Origin: Ulva prolifera
Lineage: Eukaryota; Chlorophyta; Ulvophyceae; Ulvales; Ulvaceae
Length of the DNA: 64,000 bases
Assembly (NCBI GenBank): GCA_023078555.1
Contig: CM041200.1
Location: 6,921,361 to 6,985,360 of the forward strand
Direction: 5' to 3'
Positions 47,227-58,716 of this stretch are shown here, one piece after another; positions within the stretch are counted from its first letter, which is position 1, and the number at the start of each line of letters is the position of its first letter. The notes beneath the pieces are model-generated. The model was not told the DNA's origin. It made no database searches and saw only the letters and a list, made by a program, of their open reading frames with translations. The position numbers and the translations under genes are program-made.

Positions 47227-48871
47227 CTAAGGCACAACTCCTAGGGTCTGGCGATGCTTCTCAAACAACTGTTGAGGCAACGGCTTCGTCAAAATGTCAG
47301 CTGGGTTATCAGCTGTTGGCACTTGTACAAAACGCATCTGCTTGCGCTTGACCTTCTCCCTGATGTGATGATAGATCGTCTCAATGTGCCTCGTACGTGC
47401 AGCAGACAATGGGTCCTCAATCAAACTCTTCGCTGCTTGATTGTCAATACCCACTGCAATACAATAAGAGGGCAGCCCCATTTGAGGGACCATGTTGAAA
47501 AAATACTGCACTTCTTTCGCAATTTCTCCTGCTGCAATATATTCTGCTTCGGATGAAGACCTGCTCAAGGTCGGCTGCTTGGCCGTTTTCCAGGCAATGG
47601 AACCTAACCCACATTTCACAACATACCCGGTCGTCGACTTCCGTGTCGACGTGCAACCTGCCCAATCTGAGTCACAAAAACCATGAAGAGCGCACTCTGG
47701 TCCTCCTAATCTCAAGCTGTATGAGGCTGTGCCTTTGAGATACAACAAAACATCTTTCAGTCTTGCAAAGCTGCTACCTGTAGGCTGAGCAGTGAACCTA
47801 GCAAGAAATGACACAGCAAATGCAATATCAGGACGAGTGTTGTTGGCAATGTGGAGCAGGGCTCCGACGATGGACTTGTATTGCGAGACAGCTGCAACAT
47901 CTGTGATGGTTGGACCTGCAGGGTCTTTGCTGAGATTGGTGATCATCGGGATTGCAATCGGCCATGCGTCCTTCAGTCCGTGCTGATCAATGAGCTTCTC
48001 GATGTGTCGTTGCTGCTTCACGTGGATCGTGCGGGCTGCTCTGTTGCGTTGCATTGTCATCTGCAGGAAATACTTGGAATCTCCTGTGTCTTTGCCTGGA
48101 AACTTCGTCAAGATGGCTTTCTTGATGTTCTGAACACTGGTGAGTTGCTTTGCTGCGATCTGGATGTCGTCAACGTAGCAGAGGATCAAAACGAAGCCAA
48201 GCTGTTCTGTGTACAGCATGAAGAGTGCTCCATCACTCTGGCTCTGAACAAATCCCAGAAACACGAAGTAGGCCGTGATAGTCTTGTTCCACACACGTGG
48301 AGCCTGCTTCAGCCCATACAAGCTCTTGTTGAGCATGCAAACCTGACCTGAGTCATCATCATACCCGTCTGGCTGCTTCATGAAGATCTTCTCTTCAACG
48401 GCTCCTTGGATGAATGCATTCTTGATGTCGATGGAATGACACACAAGATCAAAAGAGGCAACAATGGAGAGAAATAGGCGCACGGTGCTGGCACGCACAA
48501 CGGGGGCAAAGACCGCATTGTAGTCTATGTCATAAGTTACACATATCTGGCCATTGTATGGCAAAGCAAACAGACAACATCAAGCCAACCCAGCGACCGG
48601 CATTGTAGTCTATACCTTCTCTCTGATAAAACCCTTTTATCACCAAGCGGGCTTTGTAGCGTTCAATGGAGCCATCTGCATTGAGTTTTCGTTTGAAAAC
48701 CCACTTGCAAGAAATGGCGTTCTTGCCTGATGGCAGCCGCACCAGCTCCCACGCATTCACGGAAACCAGGGAGGTGTACTCCTCTTCAACCGCCGCTTGC
48801 CACATGGGTGCCTCAGGTCCGGCGAGAGCTGCTGTCAGCGTCGTGGGCTCCGGGGGGAGCCCTACAGGTGA
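47227..48871 (-). pseudogene. Copia B reverse transcriptase-RNase H, interrupted
   Basis: RT-RNase H in the -1 frame relative to the Gag-integrase frame, as in family A (FSPVGLPPEP overlaps the NFHL stop). A 71-bp LINE fragment plus its 14-bp TSD splits it into 48530-48871 (N-terminal RT) and 47227-48528 (rest). The remaining motifs are intact: NAFIQG, YVDDIQIA, CDSDWAG, SSSEAEY. The insertion adds 85 bp, which shifts the frame, so RT cannot be made. Confidence 0.92.
48529..48599 (-). mobile_element. 71-bp truncated LINE 3' end inserted in copia B RT
   Basis: It matches the 3' UTR end of the LINE family (also at 50063-50280, 57860 and 60211). It is flanked by a perfect 14-bp TSD, GCATTGTAGTCTAT at 48515-48528 and 48600-48613. 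The LINE 3' end is on the left (AAGTTACACATATCTGGCC on the plus strand), so the fragment lies on the minus strand. Only the last part of the element is present, consistent with aborted target-primed reverse transcription. Confidence 0.9.
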
Positions 48872-48877
48872 AAATTT
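48845..48877 (-). promoter_or_regulatory. Canonical -1 frameshift signal, copia B
   Basis: Heptamer AAATTTT (48871-48877) is in phase as A AAT TTT, which fits X XXY YYZ exactly. After 8 nt comes a 7-bp hairpin GGGCTCC / GGAGCCC with a CCCC loop (48845-48862). The zero-frame stop TAG is at 48862-48864. The stem is kept while the loop differs from family A. Confidence 0.72.
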
Positions 48878-49740
48878 ACGTGAGAACTTTGCGGCAAGCC
48901 ATGGAGATATTTCTGATATGGATCCTGAGGAGGCTGTTTAGTGCGAGGTGGATTGCGCCTTGGTGTGTTCGGCTGGGAGTTTGGCGCTGCATTATCGCCG
49001 TGTGCTGCATCAAACAAAGGATTTGCCGCCATGAGATGCACAAGATCCGGTTGCACGGCAGGCTGTTGCTGTTGTGGTTGCACGGCAGGCTGTGGTTGCT
49101 GCGGTGGCAGCTGCGGCTGTTGCGGTGGCTGCTCCGGTTGCTGGTTGATCTGTGGATGCAACATTGCTGTCTCCATCAGATTGGAACAGTCGTTGTCAAT
49201 CCGGGCATCGCTGGCAGGTGCTGCTGATTCATCAAATTTGACATCCCTCGAGATGATGACTGAACCACTGGGCAACAAAACTCGGTATGCTTGGAAGTTT
49301 GGCTGGGCAAACCCAAGGAACTTGCCCACTGAAGATTTGGGCGGAAGCTCACCCTTTTTGCGCTTCTGCGCTGGAATCTTGTAGTGGCATGTGCAGCCCC
49401 ACACATGCAAGTCACTGATGTCTGCTTGCTGCCTTTGAGCAGCTCCCATGCGGACGGACCGCCATTGCTGCTCATGATATTGGAGAGGTATGCAGCATGC
49501 ACCACTGCCTCTGCCCAATATATATTCTTCAAACCGGAATCTGATAATAGGGCATCACGAATGTCCGAGGTGCTGCCGATGCCGCGCTCAGCATGCCCGT
49601 TCTCCGGTGGGCTGTAGCCAGATGTAGGCTGTGGCTCAATATGAATGCTTTTGAACCATGCTTTCATGCGGTTTGAGAGGAACACGGCATCTCGATCAAA
49701 CCGCATGTACTGTACTTTCGAATCGTACTTGTTTTCAAGG
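48862..49740 (-). pseudogene. Copia B integrase C-terminal half, frameshifted
   Basis: Homologous to family A from the second catalytic Asp (MRFDRDAVF) through ENGHAERG to the Pro/Gln-rich tail and HVNF. A frameshift near 49430 splits it into 49176-49706 and 48862-49518. The HHCC finger and the first catalytic Asp are missing because of the deletion at about 49741. Integrase cannot be functional. Confidence 0.9.
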
Positions 49741-50876
49741 GGCTGAAGGGCTTGGCATCATGGAGAACGGCGGGGTCATTCACCATGTGGTCAGTCGAAG
49801 CTGAGTCGAATAACCACTTGGACCTGTCAGTTGCAACCTTGTTTGCAGCGATGCAGACAAATGCACTGGTGTGGTTGGCATAGGAGCCACGGCCACGACC
49901 TCTACCTCGGCCTCTGCCTCGGCCACGGCCTCTGCCACGGCCTCTGCCTTGCTTGTACCCGGGATCACTCTGCGCTGCTTGCTGATCATTTTTCAATTTG
50001 AAACATTGAAGGATATGGTGACCCTTGTGGTGGCAGTAGTCACACTCTTGCTGAGAGTGGGTGCATTTCACCCATGGCTTTGATGTGCCGGTGGATGACT
50101 TTGTGGGTTGAGTGCTGTGGCCGTGGGGCGTTTGATGCATTTGTGGTTGGTTGTTGTCTGGGGTTTTTTTTTTGCTGTGTTGCTTTCTTGTGGTTGCTGG
50201 TGTGGCAGCCGGTCGCTGGGTTGGCTTGATGTTGTTTGTTTGCTTTGCCATACAATGGCCAGATATGTGTAACTTGTGAGTGCTGAGAGTGGGTACTACC
50301 TGTCTGGTAAGCCTCGGACTGCGAGGTGCTACCGGTGGTGTGCAACTTCTGGTAAAACGTACCACGAAGATTCTCTGTCACATCCGCAAATGTGGGCAGC
50401 TCTGCTTGGGCTGCGATTGCTTGCGCCCATGACGTATATGAGGATTCATCTAAAGCTGCAAGGAAGACTAGAACAAATTCTTCTTCTTTCAACATCTGTG
50501 CTGATGCTAGTTCAGCTCGGAGCTGCTCTGCTCTCGTTATGAACTGATCGAGTGACTCATCTGCAGACTTTCGGAAGCAAGCTTGGCTGCGAGATAAAGC
50601 CATCTTCCGTGCTGCGCTCACGCCTGAGAACTGCTTCTTCAGGGCATCCCATATCTCTTTGGGAGTAGCTGACGTGCTGACAATATGTATCAGGTCGTCT
50701 CCGACGTTGCATGAGATTGCAAGCCGGGCAGCATTTTTGATCGACTCTGTGCCTTCGTCCTCTGTGACCACCTTCCAGCAACTGACGCTGCGCAGCAATA
50801 GCTCCATACGATGGAACCATTGGACTGCGTTGGTGGGAGTTAGATCTAAGCCTAACTTCACATCTTTGAGATTCAT
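49741..50876 (-). pseudogene. Copia B Gag and start of protease, interrupted and truncated
   Basis: Gag opens at ATG 50876 (MNLKDVKLG) and is close to family A for about 195 residues. A 218-bp LINE fragment plus 14-bp TSD then shifts the frame. The zinc knuckle (CDYCHHKGHHILQC), the Arg-Gly tract and the protease motif WLFDSAS-TDHMV follow in another frame. Homology stops shortly after LHDAKPF, where about 230 residues present in family A are deleted. Confidence 0.9.
50063..50280 (+). mobile_element. 218-bp truncated LINE 3' end inserted in copia B gag
   Basis: In the plus orientation it begins inside the last codons of the LINE ORF, continues through the 3' UTR with a T-run, and ends GGCCAGATATGTGTAACTT plus a few bases. 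A perfect 14-bp TSD, TGCTGAGAGTGGGT, lies at 50049-50062 and 50281-50294. It is a 5'-truncated copy of the LINE seen at 58965-63138. Confidence 0.92.
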
Positions 50877-50892
50877 CGCAGTGGAAGCGTGA

Positions 50893-50905
50893 TGGGCCCA
50901 TAACC
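50893..50905 (-). promoter_or_regulatory. Primer-binding site of copia B
   Basis: The plus strand reads TGGGCCCATAACC beside the 5' LTR, 13 nt identical to the anticodon arm of eukaryotic initiator tRNA-Met. The RNA would pair with the middle of the tRNA, not its 3' end. Confidence 0.8.
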
Positions 50906-51151
50906 TGTCGTGACAGAGGGAAGGTCAGTGAGACTCGATTTACAGAGACAGGAGCATGACATGAACGATGCAGAGACGTAGACATACCTGTCGTGACAGA
51001 GGGAAGGTCAGTGAGACTCGATAGAGCTCACTGCCCACATCTAGACTATATATGCAGAGTATGCCCTTCTGTCACGACCCTCATGATCACACAAGTGCGT
51101 CAACTACATGCATGTTCACACTGGCCTAGACTAAACCTATTTCTCTCGACA
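50906..51151 (-). repeat. 5' LTR of copia B
   Basis: 246 bp with TG...CA ends. The LTR-tip duplication is at 50906 and 50989. TSD CACAC follows. Confidence 0.95.
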
Positions 51152-54100
51152 CACACGGCTCAGAGCGGACATATTGACTCCACGTGGATGAGGGCAGCTT
51201 GAACGTAGTCGGAGGCTAAGCAATCAACCTCACTCCACGTCAATGGCCCGGTATGTGTAACTTGAGTTGACTCCACGTGGGCGCAAGCATGTCCAATTCA
51301 CACGAGCTTGGAGGGGACATGTTCAGTGTATGCCGATTCGAGCAACTCCACTTCACACGGCCCAGAACGGACATATTGACTCCACGTGGACGAGGGCAAC
51401 TTGAATGAAGACGGAGGCTAAGCAATCAACCTCACTCCACGCGGACGCGAGCATGTCCACTTCACACGGACTCGGAGGGAACATGTTGACTTTATACGGA
51501 CGAGGGCAACTTGAATGAAGACGGAGGCTAAGCAATCAGCCTCACTTCACGTGGACGCAAGCATGTCCAATTCACATGGACGTGGATGGGACATGTTCAA
51601 TGCATGCGGATGAGAGCATCTCCACTTCACACGGCTCAGAGCGGACATATTGACTCCACGTGGATGAGGGCAGCTTGAATGAAGACGAAGGCTAAGCAAG
51701 CAGCCTCACTCCACGTCAATGGCCCGGTATGTGTAACTTGAGTTGACTCCACGTGGGCGCAAGCATGTCCAATTCACACGAGCTTGGAGGGGACATGTTC
51801 AGTGTATGCCGATTCGAGCAACTCCACTTCACACGGCCCAGAACGGACATATTGACTCCACGTGGACGAGGGCAACTTGAATGAAGACGGAGGCTAAGCA
51901 ATCAACCTCACTCCACGCGGACGCGAGCATGTCCACTTCACACGGACTCGGAGGGAACATGTTGACTTTATACGGACGAGGGCAACTTGAATGAAGACGG
52001 AGGCTAAGCAATCAGCCTCACTTCACGTGGACGCAAGCATGTCCAATTCACATGGACTTGGATGGGACATGTTCAATGCATGCGGATGAGAGCATCTCCA
52101 CTTCACACGGCTCAGAGCGGACATATTGACTCCACGTGGATGAGGGCAGCTTGAATGAAGACGAAGGCTAAGCAAGCAGCCTCACTCCACGTCAATGGCC
52201 CGGTATGTGTAACTTGGATTGACTCCACGTGGACGCAAGCATATCCAATTCACACGAGCTTGGAGGGGACATGTTCAATGTATGCCGATTCGAGCAACTC
52301 CACTTCACACGGCCCAGAGCGGACATATTGACTCCACGTGGACGAGGGCAACTTGAATGAAGACGGAGGCTAAGCAATCAACCTCACTTCACGTGGACGC
52401 GAGCATGTCCACTTCACACGGACTCGGAGGGAACATGTTGACTCCACACGGACGAGGGCGCCTTGAATGAAGACGGAGGCTAAGCAATCAACCTCACTCC
52501 ACGCGGACGCGAGCATGTCCACTTCACACGGACTCGGAGGGAACATGTTGACTCCACACGGACGAGGGCAACTTGAATGAAGACGAAGGCTAAGCAAGCA
52601 GCCTCACTCAACGTCAATGGCCCGGTATGTGTAACTTGGATTGACTCCACGTGGACGCAAGCATATCCAATTCACACGAGCTTGGAGGGGACATGTTCAG
52701 TGTATGCCGATTCGAGCAACTCCACTTCACACGGCCCAGAGCGGACATATTGACTCCACGTGGACGAGGGCAACTTGAATGAAGACGGAGGCTAAGCAAT
52801 CAACCTCACTTCACGTGGACGCAAGCATGTCCACTTCACACGGACTCGGAGGGAACATGTTGACTCCACACGGACGAGGGCAACTTGAATGAAGACGAAG
52901 GCTAAGCAAGCAGCCTCACTCCACGTCAATGGCCCGGTATGTGTAACTTGGATTGACTCCACGTGGACGCAAGCATATCCAATTCACACGAGCTTGGAGG
53001 GGACATGTTCAGTGTATGCCGATTCGAGCAACTCCACTTCACACGGCCCAGAGCGGACATATTGACTCCACGTGGACGAGGGCAACTTGAATGAAGACGG
53101 AGGCTAAGCAATCAACCTCACTTCACGTGGACGCAAGCATGTCCACTTCACACGGACTCGGAGGGAACATGTTGACTCCACACGGACGAGGGCAACTTGA
53201 ATGAAGACGAAGGCTAAGCAAGCAGCCTCACTCCACGTCAATGGCCCGATATGTGTAACTTGGATTGACTCCACGTGAACGCAAGCATATCCAATTCACA
53301 CGAGCTTGGAGGGGACATGTTCAGTGTATGCCGATTCGAGCAACTCCACTTCACACGGCCCAGAGCGGACATATTGACTCCACGTGGACGAGGGCAACTT
53401 GAATGAAGACGGAGGCTAAGCAATCAACCTCACTCCACGCGGACGCAAGCATGTCCACTTCACACGGACTCGGAGGGAACATGTTGACTCCACACGGACG
53501 AGGGCAACTTGAATGAAGACGAAGGCTAAGCAAGCAGCCTCACTCCACGTCAATGGCCCGATATGTGTAACTTGGATTGACTCCACGTGAACGCAAGCAT
53601 ATCCAATTCACACGAGCTTGGAGGGGACATGTTCAGTGTATGCCGATTCGAGCAACTCCACTTCACACGGCCCAGAGCGGACATATTGACTCCACGTGGA
53701 CGAGGGCAACTTGAATGAAGACGGAGGCTAAGCAATCAACCTCACTTCACGTGGACGCGAGCATGTCCACTTCACACGGACTCGGAGGGAACATGTTGAC
53801 TCCACACGGACGAGGGCGCCTTGAATGAAGACGGAGGCTAAGCAATCAACCTCACTCCACGCGGACGCGAGCATGTCCACTTCACACGGACTCGGAGGGA
53901 ACATGTTGACTCCACACGGACGAGGGCAACTTGAATGAAGACGAAGGCTAAGCAAGCAGCCTCACTCCACGTCAATGGCCCGGTATGTGTAACTTGGATT
54001 GACTCCACGTGGACGCAAGCATATCCAATTCACACGAGCTTGGAGGGGACATGTTCAGTGTATGCCGATTCGAGCAACTCCACTTCACACGGCCCAGAGC

Positions 54101-57100
54101 GGACATATTGACTCCACGTGGACGAGGGCAACTTGAATGAAGACGGAGGCTAAGCAATCAACCTCACTTCACGTGGACGCAAGCATGTCCACTTCACACG
54201 GACTCGGAGGGAACATGTTGACTCCACACGGACGAGGGCAACTTGAATGAAGACGAAGGCTAAGCAAGCAGCCTCACTCCACGTCAATGGCCCGGTATGT
54301 GTAACTTGGATTGACTCCACGTGGACGCAAGCATATCCAATTCACACGAGCTTGGAGGGGACATGTTCAGTGTATGCCGATTCGAGCAACTCCACTTCAC
54401 ACGGCCCAGAGCGGACATATTGACTCCACGTGGACGAGGGCAACTTGAATGAAGACGGAGGCTAAGCAATCAACCTCACTTCACGTGGACGCAAGCATGT
54501 CCACTTCACACGGACTCGGAGGGAACATGTTGACTCCACACGGACGAGGGCAACTTGAATGAAGACGAAGGCTAAGCAAGCAGCCTCACTCCACGTCAAT
54601 GGCCCGATATGTGTAACTTGGATTGACTCCACGTGAACGCAAGCATATCCAATTCACACGAGCTTGGAGGGGACATGTTCAGTGTATGCCGATTCGAGCA
54701 ACTCCACTTCACACGGCCCAGAGCGGACATATTGACTCCACGTGGACGAGGGCAACTTGAATGAAGACGGAGGCTAAGCAATCAACCTCACTTCACGTGG
54801 ACGCAAGCATGTCCACTTCACACGGACTCGGAGGGAACATGTTGACTCCACACGGACGAGGGCAACTTGAATGAAGACGAAGGCTAAGCAAGCAGCCTCA
54901 CTCCACGTCAATGGCCCGATATGTGTAACTTGGATTGACTCCACGTGAACGCAAGCATATCCAATTCACACGAGCTTGGAGGGGACATGTTCAGTGTATG
55001 CCGATTCGAGCAACTCCACTTCACACGGCCCAGAGCGGACATATTGACTCCACGTGGACGAGGGCAACTTGAATGAAGACGGAGGCTAAGCAATCAACCT
55101 CACTCCACGCGGACGCGAGCATGTCCACTTCACACGGACTCGGAGGGAACATGTTGACTCCACACGGACGAGACAACCTCACTTCACGTGGACGCAAGCA
55201 TGTCCAATTCACATGGACTTGGATGGGACATGTTCAATGCATGCGGATGAGAGCATCTCCACTTCACACGGCTCAGAGCGGACATATTGACTCCACGTGG
55301 ACGAGGGCAACTTGAATGAAGACGGAGGCTAAGCAATCAACCTCACTCCACGCGGACGCGAGCATGTCCACTTCACACGGACTCGGAGGGAACATGTTGA
55401 CTTTACACGGACGAGGGCAACTTGAATGAAGACGGAGGCTAAGCAATCAGCCTCACTTCATGTGGACGCAAGCATGTCCAATTCACATGGACTTGGATGG
55501 GACATGTTCAATGCATGCGGATGAGAGCATCTCCACTTCACACGGCTCAGAGCTGACATATTGACTCCACGTGGATGAGGGCAGCTTGAATGAAGACGAA
55601 GGCTAAGCAAGCAGCCTCACTCCACGTCAATGGCCCGGTATGTGTAACTTGGATTGACTCCACGTGGACGCAAGCATATCCAATTCACACGAGCTTGGAG
55701 GGGACATGTTCAATGTATGCCGATTCGAGCAACTCCACTTCACACGGCCCAGAGCGGACATATTGACTCCACGTGGACGAGGGCAACTTGAATGAAGACG
55801 GAGGCTAAGCAATCAACCTCACTTCACGTGGACGCGAGCATGTCCACTTCACACGGCACAGAGCGGACATATTGACTCCACGTGGACGAGGGCAACTTGA
55901 ATGAAGACGGAGGCTAAGCAATCAGCCTCATTCCACGCGGACGCGAGCGTGTCCACTTCACACGGCTCAGAGCGGACATATTGACTCCACGTGGACGAGG
56001 GCAGCTTGAATGAAGACGGAGGCGCAGCAATCAACCTCACTCCACGTCAATGGCCCGGTATGTGTAACTTGAGTTGACTCCACGTGCACGCAAGCATGTC
56101 CAATTCACACGAGCTTGGAGAAGACATGTTCAGTGTATGCCGATTCGAGCATCTCCACTTCACACGGCACAGAGCGGACATATTGACTCCACGTGGACGA
56201 GGGCAACTTGAATGAAGACGGAGGCTAAGCAATCAGCCTCATTCCACGCGGACGCGAGCGTGTCCACTTCACACGGCTCAGAGCGGACATATTGACTCCA
56301 CGTGGACGAGGGCAGCTTGAATGAAGACGGAGGCGCAGCAATCAACCTCACTCCACGTCAATGGCCCGGTATGTGTAACTTGAGTTGACTCCACGTGGGC
56401 GCAAGCATGTCCAATTAACACGAGCTTGGAGGGGACATGTTCAGTGTATGCCGATTCGAGCAACTCCACTTCACACGGCCCAGAACGGACATATTGACTC
56501 CACGTGGACGAGGGCAACTTGAATGAAGACGGACGCTAAGCAATCAACCTCACTTCACGTGGACGCAAGCATGTCCACTTCACACGGACTCGGAGGGAAC
56601 ATGTTGACTCCACACGGACGAGGGCAACTTGAATGAAGACGAAGGCTAAGCAATCAACCTCACTCCACGTCAATGGCCCGGTATGTGTAACTTGAATTGA
56701 CTCCACGTGGGCGCAAGCATGTCCAATTCACACGAGCTTGGAGGGGACATGTTCAATGTATGCCGATTCGAGCAACTCCACTTCACACGGCCCAGAGCGG
56801 ACATATTGACTCCACGTGGACGAGGGCAACTTGAATGAAGACGGAGGCTAAGCAATCAACCTCACTTCACGTGGACGCGAGCATGTCCACTTCACACGGC
56901 ACAGAGCGGACATATTGACTCCACGTGGACGAGGGCAACTTGAATGAAGACGGAGGCTAAGCAATCAGCCTCATTCCACGCGGACGCGAGCGTGTCCACT
57001 TCACACGGCTCAGAGCGGACATATTGACTCCACGTGGACGAGGGCAGCTTGAATGAAGACGGAGGCGCAGCAATCAACCTCACTCCACGTCAATGGCCCG

Positions 57101-57859
57101 GTATGTGTAACTTGAGTTGACTCCACGTGCACGCAAGCATGTCCAATTCACACGAGCTTGGAGAAGACATGTTCAGTGTATGCCGATTCGAGCATCTCCA
57201 CTTCACACGGCACAGAGCGGACATATTGACTCCACGTGGACGAGGGCAACTTGAATGAAGACGGAGGCTAAGCAATCAGCCTCATTCCACGCGGACGCGA
57301 GCGTGTCCACTTCACACGGCTCAGAGCGGACATATTGACTCCACGTGGACGAGGGCAGCTTGAATGAAGACGGAGGCGCAGCAATCAACCTCACTCCACG
57401 TCAATGGCCCGGTATGTGTAACTTGAGTTGACTCCACGTGGACGCAAGCATGTCCAATTCACACGAGCTTGGAGAAGACATGTTCAGTGTATGCCGATTC
57501 GAGCATCTCCACTTCACACGGCACAGAGCGGACATATTGACTCCACGTGGACGAGGGCAGCTTGAATGAAGACGGAGGCTAAGCAATCAGCCTCATTCCA
57601 CGCGGACGCGAGCGTGTCCACTTCACACGGCTCAGAGCGGACATATTGACTCCACGTGGATGAGGGCAGCTTGAATGAAGACGGAGGCTAAGCAATCAGC
57701 CTCATTCCACGCGGACGCGAGCGTGTCCACTTCACACGGCTCAGAGCGGACATATTGACTCCACGTGGACGAGGGCAGCTTGAATGAAGACGGAGGCTAA
57801 GCAATCAACCTCACTCCACGTCAATAGCCCGGTATGTGTAACTTGGATTGACTCCACGT
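51152..57859. repeat. Satellite array, segment 7 (right end)
   Basis: 476-bp repeats at 51240 and 51716, then long runs of the 312-bp repeat (R+P; 52614, 52926, 53238, 53550 and 53972, 54284, 54596, 54908). A 1358-bp duplication (52370 and 53728) and a 1043-bp duplication (55849 and 56892) are seen. The last 2 kb are more diverged (for example GCGCAGCAATC and CATTCCACG variants), as expected near an array edge. The array stops at the LINE insertion near 57860. Confidence 0.95.
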
Positions 57860-58696
57860 ACACAAGTTACACATATCTGGCCATTGTATGGCAAAGCAAA
57901 CAAACAACATCAAGCCAACCCAGCGACCGGCTGCCACACCAGCAACCACAAGAAAGCAACACAGCAAAAAAAAACCCCAGACAACAACCAACTACAAATG
58001 CATCAAACGCCCCACGGCCACAGCACTCAACTCACAAAGTCATCCACCGGCACATCAAAGCCATGGGTGAAATGCTTGCCGCACGACCGGGCGACGGCCG
58101 TCAGTGTGCGCGCATACATTGTCGCATTGCCCTTCTGCAACACACACGAAAGCAACCTGTACGCATTCATCACAAACACCGACTTGGAGACCCGGCCTGA
58201 TGCCGCAGCAATCTCACCCAACTCCCTGATGTACTCCTCAGCCCGCGGCCCGAACTTCCCATAGGACTCAACGGCAAACGGAACAAACTCATACTGCGGC
58301 TTATCAGCAAACTTCTCCCAATCATTCCGCTTGAGCTGCTCCGCGACCTTCGCCGCTGAGGCATCCTCCCGGTGCGACCCCCTACTCAAAGCTTTCTTCC
58401 CGAACGGGTGCGTCACCGTCACGTCCACCATGACATGACGCCCCCACGGCAAGATCGCGAGGATGTCCGCTCGGTGCTCCCCCACGGCCCCTGCTCCGTG
58501 CTCCCCATGCATGCCGGCATACGGCGGCTCAATGCTCGTGGTCACCGAAGCACAAGAATGAAGATGGCGCATTGCAAGAGCAAAATCATCATGGCGAAAT
58601 ATCCTTGTTGTTTCGGGTACACAGCATAGCATGGTCTCCGCGGCCGACGCTCTCGCCGGAGCAATCGCATGGCGGCATCTCCACGGGGCGGCTGAC
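57860..58696 (-). mobile_element. LINE copy 2, 5'-truncated
   Basis: About 837 bp on the minus strand. The 3' end (AAGTTACACATATCTGGCC on the plus strand) abuts the satellite. It contains the 3' UTR and the C-terminal coding part. It is broken off on the right within the zinc-finger region and joined to a scrap of copia pol. Confidence 0.9.
58027..58692 (-). pseudogene. LINE copy 2 C-terminal domain (nuclease-like), truncated
   Basis: Encodes the C-terminal part of the LINE protein: RHDDFAL, HRADILAIL, VMVDVTVTHP and the end GFDVPVDDFVS. The Asp residues in ADIL and VDVTV are placed as in PD-(D/E)XK restriction-like endonucleases of early-branching LINEs; assignment is by motif only. Five bases are missing before RHDDF relative to copy 1, so the zinc-finger part is out of frame. 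Its last codons are better preserved than in copy 1, with Tyr where copy 1 has TAG. Confidence 0.8.
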
Positions 58697-58716
58697 AGCA
58701 AATGCAACATCAGGAC
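58697..58716 (-). mobile_element. 20-22 bp scrap of copia B-like pol
   Basis: It matches 47814-47834 of copia B RNase H/RT with one mismatch, in the same orientation. It shares a two-base overlap with the LINE end and abuts an LTR that faces the other way. Confidence 0.7.

Larger units (their letters stand above)
46961..51151 (-). mobile_element. Ty1/copia LTR retrotransposon, family B, defective
   Basis: 4191 bp on the minus strand with TSD CACAC (46956-46960 and 51152-51156). It is related to family A across Gag and RT but clearly diverged, and its LTR is different. Lesions are an internal deletion removing much of protease and the first half of integrase, a frameshift in the integrase tail, and two truncated LINE insertions (in gag and in RT). 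LTRs are almost identical apart from a microsatellite, so it inserted recently or moved with help from other copies. Confidence 0.95.

Noticed and set aside
57784-58264. Plus-strand 138-codon frames as genes
   Set aside because: They run from satellite into antisense LINE 3' UTR and recur only because the LINE fragment recurs.
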